A stretch of 64,000 nucleotides of DNA from Stenotrophomonas sp. ASS1 (lineage in GTDB: Bacteria > Pseudomonadota > Gammaproteobacteria > Xanthomonadales > Xanthomonadaceae). Position 1 is the stretch's first letter, and each line of letters starts with the position of its first letter. The stretch spans positions 516,001 through 580,000 of the forward strand of contig NZ_CP031167.1 in the NCBI RefSeq assembly GCF_004346925.1. The letters run 5' to 3'. Below are positions 62,379-64,000 of this stretch, piece after piece. Both the position numbers and the translations under genes were made by a program. The notes under the pieces were generated by a model. The model searched no databases, was not told the origin of the DNA, and saw only the letters and a list, made by a program, of their open reading frames with translations.

Positions 62379-63155
62379 ATGGACCCGATCACACCGCCGC
62401 CGCGTTCGCGCACGATTTACCTGCTGCCCAACCTGTTCACCACCGCCGGCCTGTTTGCCGGCTTCTACGCGATCATCGCCGCGGCCAACGGGGACTTCGT
62501 CAACGCCAGCATCGCCGTGTTCGTGGCGGCGGTGATGGATGGCCTGGATGGGCGCGTGGCGCGCCTGACCGGCACCAGCAGCGAATTCGGCGTGCAGTAC
62601 GACTCGCTGGCCGACCTGGTCAGCTTCGGCATGGCCCCGGCGCTGGTGATGTACCACTGGTCGCTGTCGTGGCTGAAGTTCGACGACCCGCTGCTGGGTC
62701 GCGTCGGCTGGGCCGTGGCCTTCCTGTATGCCGCCTGCGCGGCGCTGCGCCTGGCCCGCTTCAATACCCAGGTAGCGGTGGTCGACAAGCGCTGGTTCGT
62801 CGGCCTTGCCAGCCCGGCCGCGGCCGGCCTGATGATGTCCTTCGTCTGGGCGTTCGCCGATGGCAACCTGGGCTGGGACGGCAACCAGCTGCGCTACGTG
62901 GCGCTGGCGGTGACGATCATCGCGGCGCTGCTGATGGTCAGCCGCATCCGCTTCTGGAGCTTCAAGGGCGGCGGCGCCAAGGGCACCCGCTCCGACCGCG
63001 TGCCGTTCCTGGTACTGGCCCTGGTGCCAGTGGCGATCGCCATTGCGGTCATCGACCTGCCGCGCGTGCTGTTCGCGGTGGGCATCCTGTACGCCTTGTC
63101 GGGCCCGGTGATGTGGGCCGTGCAGCGCCTGCGCAAGAAGCCCGAGGCCGCGTGA
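62379..63155 (+). CDS. pssA: CDP-diacylglycerol-serine O-phosphatidyltransferase
   Basis: A 258-residue membrane enzyme of the CDP-alcohol phosphatidyltransferase family. The full DGx2ARx8Gx3Dx3D motif is present (DGRVARLTGTSSEFG, then VQYDSLAD). About eight helices follow or surround it. It makes phosphatidylserine, the precursor of phosphatidylethanolamine. Start ATG 62379. Its TGA overlaps the GTG of the next gene. Confidence 0.92.
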   Translation: MDPITPPPRSRTIYLLPNLFTTAGLFAGFYAIIAAANGDFVNASIAVFVAAVMDGLDGRVARLTGTSSEFGVQYDSLADLVSFGMAPALVMYHWSLSWLKFDDPLLGRVGWAVAFLYAACAALRLARFNTQVAVVDKRWFVGLASPAAAGLMMSFVWAFADGNLGWDGNQLRYVALAVTIIAALLMVSRIRFWSFKGGGAKGTRSDRVPFLVLALVPVAIAIAVIDLPRVLFAVGILYALSGPVMWAVQRLRKKPEAA

Positions 63156-63661
63156 GCGAGGACCTGCCCGTGCTGTGGTCACCGGCCCAGCAGGCCTGGC
63201 TGCAGGCCATGGGCTACACCGTCTATCACGACGGCCAGCTGGCCGCCGAGCTGGATGCCGCGCTGCAGCTGAGCGTGGCCGAAGCCGAGGCGGCTGCCAC
63301 ACCAGCGGCGGAGCAGGCGCGGGCGTCGACCGCACCCGCGCGCGAACCTCTGGCTGCGGCCGCACCGGTTTCCCGCCAGGAACGCCCGGCGCCAGCGCGT
63401 CGCGAGACCCCGATCAGCGCACCGGACACCGCGCCCGCGGCTGCCCGGCCGCTGCCTGGCGGCAATGCCCGGCAGCCGGTGGTGCGCCTGCCGGATCGCC
63501 TGCAGATCGCCTTGCTGCGCGCGTCCGGCTGCAATCCCAATGATCCGGCCACGCAGGCGCTGATGGACAGCTGGCCGCTGGACCAGCTGCGTCAGGACCC
63601 GGCCGCCAAGCGCGCGCTGTGGCCGCAGCTGCGCGCCCTGCGCAAGCGGGGCGCGCCATGA
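63152..63661 (+). CDS. Uncharacterised protein next to rimI, candidate DNA polymerase III psi subunit
   Basis: A 169-residue protein starting at GTG 63152 (GTGA overlap with pssA) and overlapping rimI by 4 bp. The N terminus (SPAQQAWLQAMGYTVYHDG) and the C-terminal ~60 residues (VVRLPDRLQIALLRASGCN, then WPQLRALRKRG) look folded; the middle is an Ala/Pro/Arg-rich linker. In E. coli holD precedes rimI, and the divergent psi subunit of pseudomonads is likewise encoded beside rimI; the N-terminal LQAMGY recalls the LQQLGI of HolD. The assignment is inference from position and weak similarity. Confidence 0.6.
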   Translation: MSEDLPVLWSPAQQAWLQAMGYTVYHDGQLAAELDAALQLSVAEAEAAATPAAEQARASTAPAREPLAAAAPVSRQERPAPARRETPISAPDTAPAAARPLPGGNARQPVVRLPDRLQIALLRASGCNPNDPATQALMDSWPLDQLRQDPAAKRALWPQLRALRKRGAP

Positions 63662-64000
63662 GTGCGGTCAGCCAGCCCGGTCCGGTCAGCCTGCGCGCGC
63701 TGCGCGAGAGCGACCTCAACGCGGTGATGGCGATTGAAGTACGCGGCTATCCGTTTCCCTGGACCCGCGGCATCTTCGTCGACTGCCTGCGTGCGGGCTA
63801 TCCGGGCCTGGCCATGGAGCGCGATGGCCAGTTGATCGGCTATGGCGTACTCAGCATCGCGGCCGACGAAGCCCATGTGCTGAACGTCTGCATCGACCCG
63901 CTGACGCAGTCGCGTGGGCTCGGGCGCCAGCTGCTGCGCGCGCTGGTACAGCTGGCCGGCGACCGGGGTGCGCAGCGTGTGTTCCTGGAAGTGCGTCCGT
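63658..64000 (+). CDS. rimI: Ribosomal-protein-alanine N-acetyltransferase RimI, 3' end cut by the window
   Basis: The first 114 codons of a GNAT protein: VSLRALRESDLNAVMAIEVRGYPFPWTRGIF, then VLNVCIDPLTQSRGLGRQLL with the acetyl-CoA loop RGLGRQ. The YPFPWT motif is typical of RimI, which acetylates the N terminus of ribosomal protein S18. ATG 63658 overlaps the previous stop as ATGA. Confidence 0.9.
   Translation, partial: MSAVSQPGPVSLRALRESDLNAVMAIEVRGYPFPWTRGIFVDCLRAGYPGLAMERDGQLIGYGVLSIAADEAHVLNVCIDPLTQSRGLGRQLLRALVQLAGDRGAQRVFLEVRP

Overview
The window is high-GC chromosomal DNA from a Stenotrophomonas-like member of the Xanthomonadaceae. Three things point there. A polysaccharide (O-antigen) cluster sits exactly between a cystathionine gamma-lyase/synthase gene and etfA, the conserved position of the variable LPS locus in Xanthomonas. 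The rmlBACD-xanB-spgM block next to it matches the order known in S. maltophilia. Intergenic DNA also carries GTAG-tagged short palindromes of the SMAG/REP type. No rRNA, tRNA, CRISPR array, phage or insertion sequence was seen.

Layout. 1-3.4 kb: two convergent sensor kinases, the second paired with an OmpR-type regulator. 3.8-5.7 kb: an asparagine-synthetase-like protein whose glutaminase active site looks destroyed. 6-12.4 kb: phasin, QueD, a TonB-dependent receptor and a secreted M14 zinc peptidase. 12.4-15.3 kb: a DEAD-box RNA helicase between two large composite palindromic elements. 15.3-16.9 kb: fumarylacetoacetate hydrolase and maleylacetoacetate isomerase. 17-19.7 kb: a putative DNA repair cassette (radical SAM protein plus a UdgX-type fusion) bracketed by two near-identical long palindromes. 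19.8-22.9 kb: PilU, a DUF4398/OmpA pair and a YdcH-like protein. 23.2-25.9 kb: the reverse transsulfuration pair (CBS and CGL).

25.9-40.2 kb is the O-antigen locus, with lower GC than its neighbours from about 28 kb on. Four plus-strand genes encode Wzm, Wzt, a fused GT2-GT4 glycosyltransferase and a pyruvyl-transferase-like protein with a long coiled coil. Eight minus-strand genes encode a split GT4/GT2 pair related to the fused enzyme, GalE, and a five-gene module (GtrB/ArnC-like transferase, GNAT acetyltransferase, small EamA-type membrane protein, WecE-like aminotransferase, GtrII-like membrane transferase). I read the module as a periplasmic O-antigen decoration system. 40.3-48.5 kb: etfAB, rmlBACD, xanB and spgM, which supply dTDP-sugars, GDP-mannose and hexose 1-phosphates. 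48.6-64 kb is mostly housekeeping: SWIM/SNF2 helicase, succinyl-CoA transferase, AlkB, an Mla-type lipid transporter, a ThrE-like exporter, an H-NS-family protein, ProS, PssA, a candidate HolD and a truncated rimI.

The most unusual structure is a family of ~100-bp intergenic elements (six copies in three inverted pairs). Each appears to fold as an outer stem enclosing two small hairpins, and all stems vary between copies while pairing is kept.
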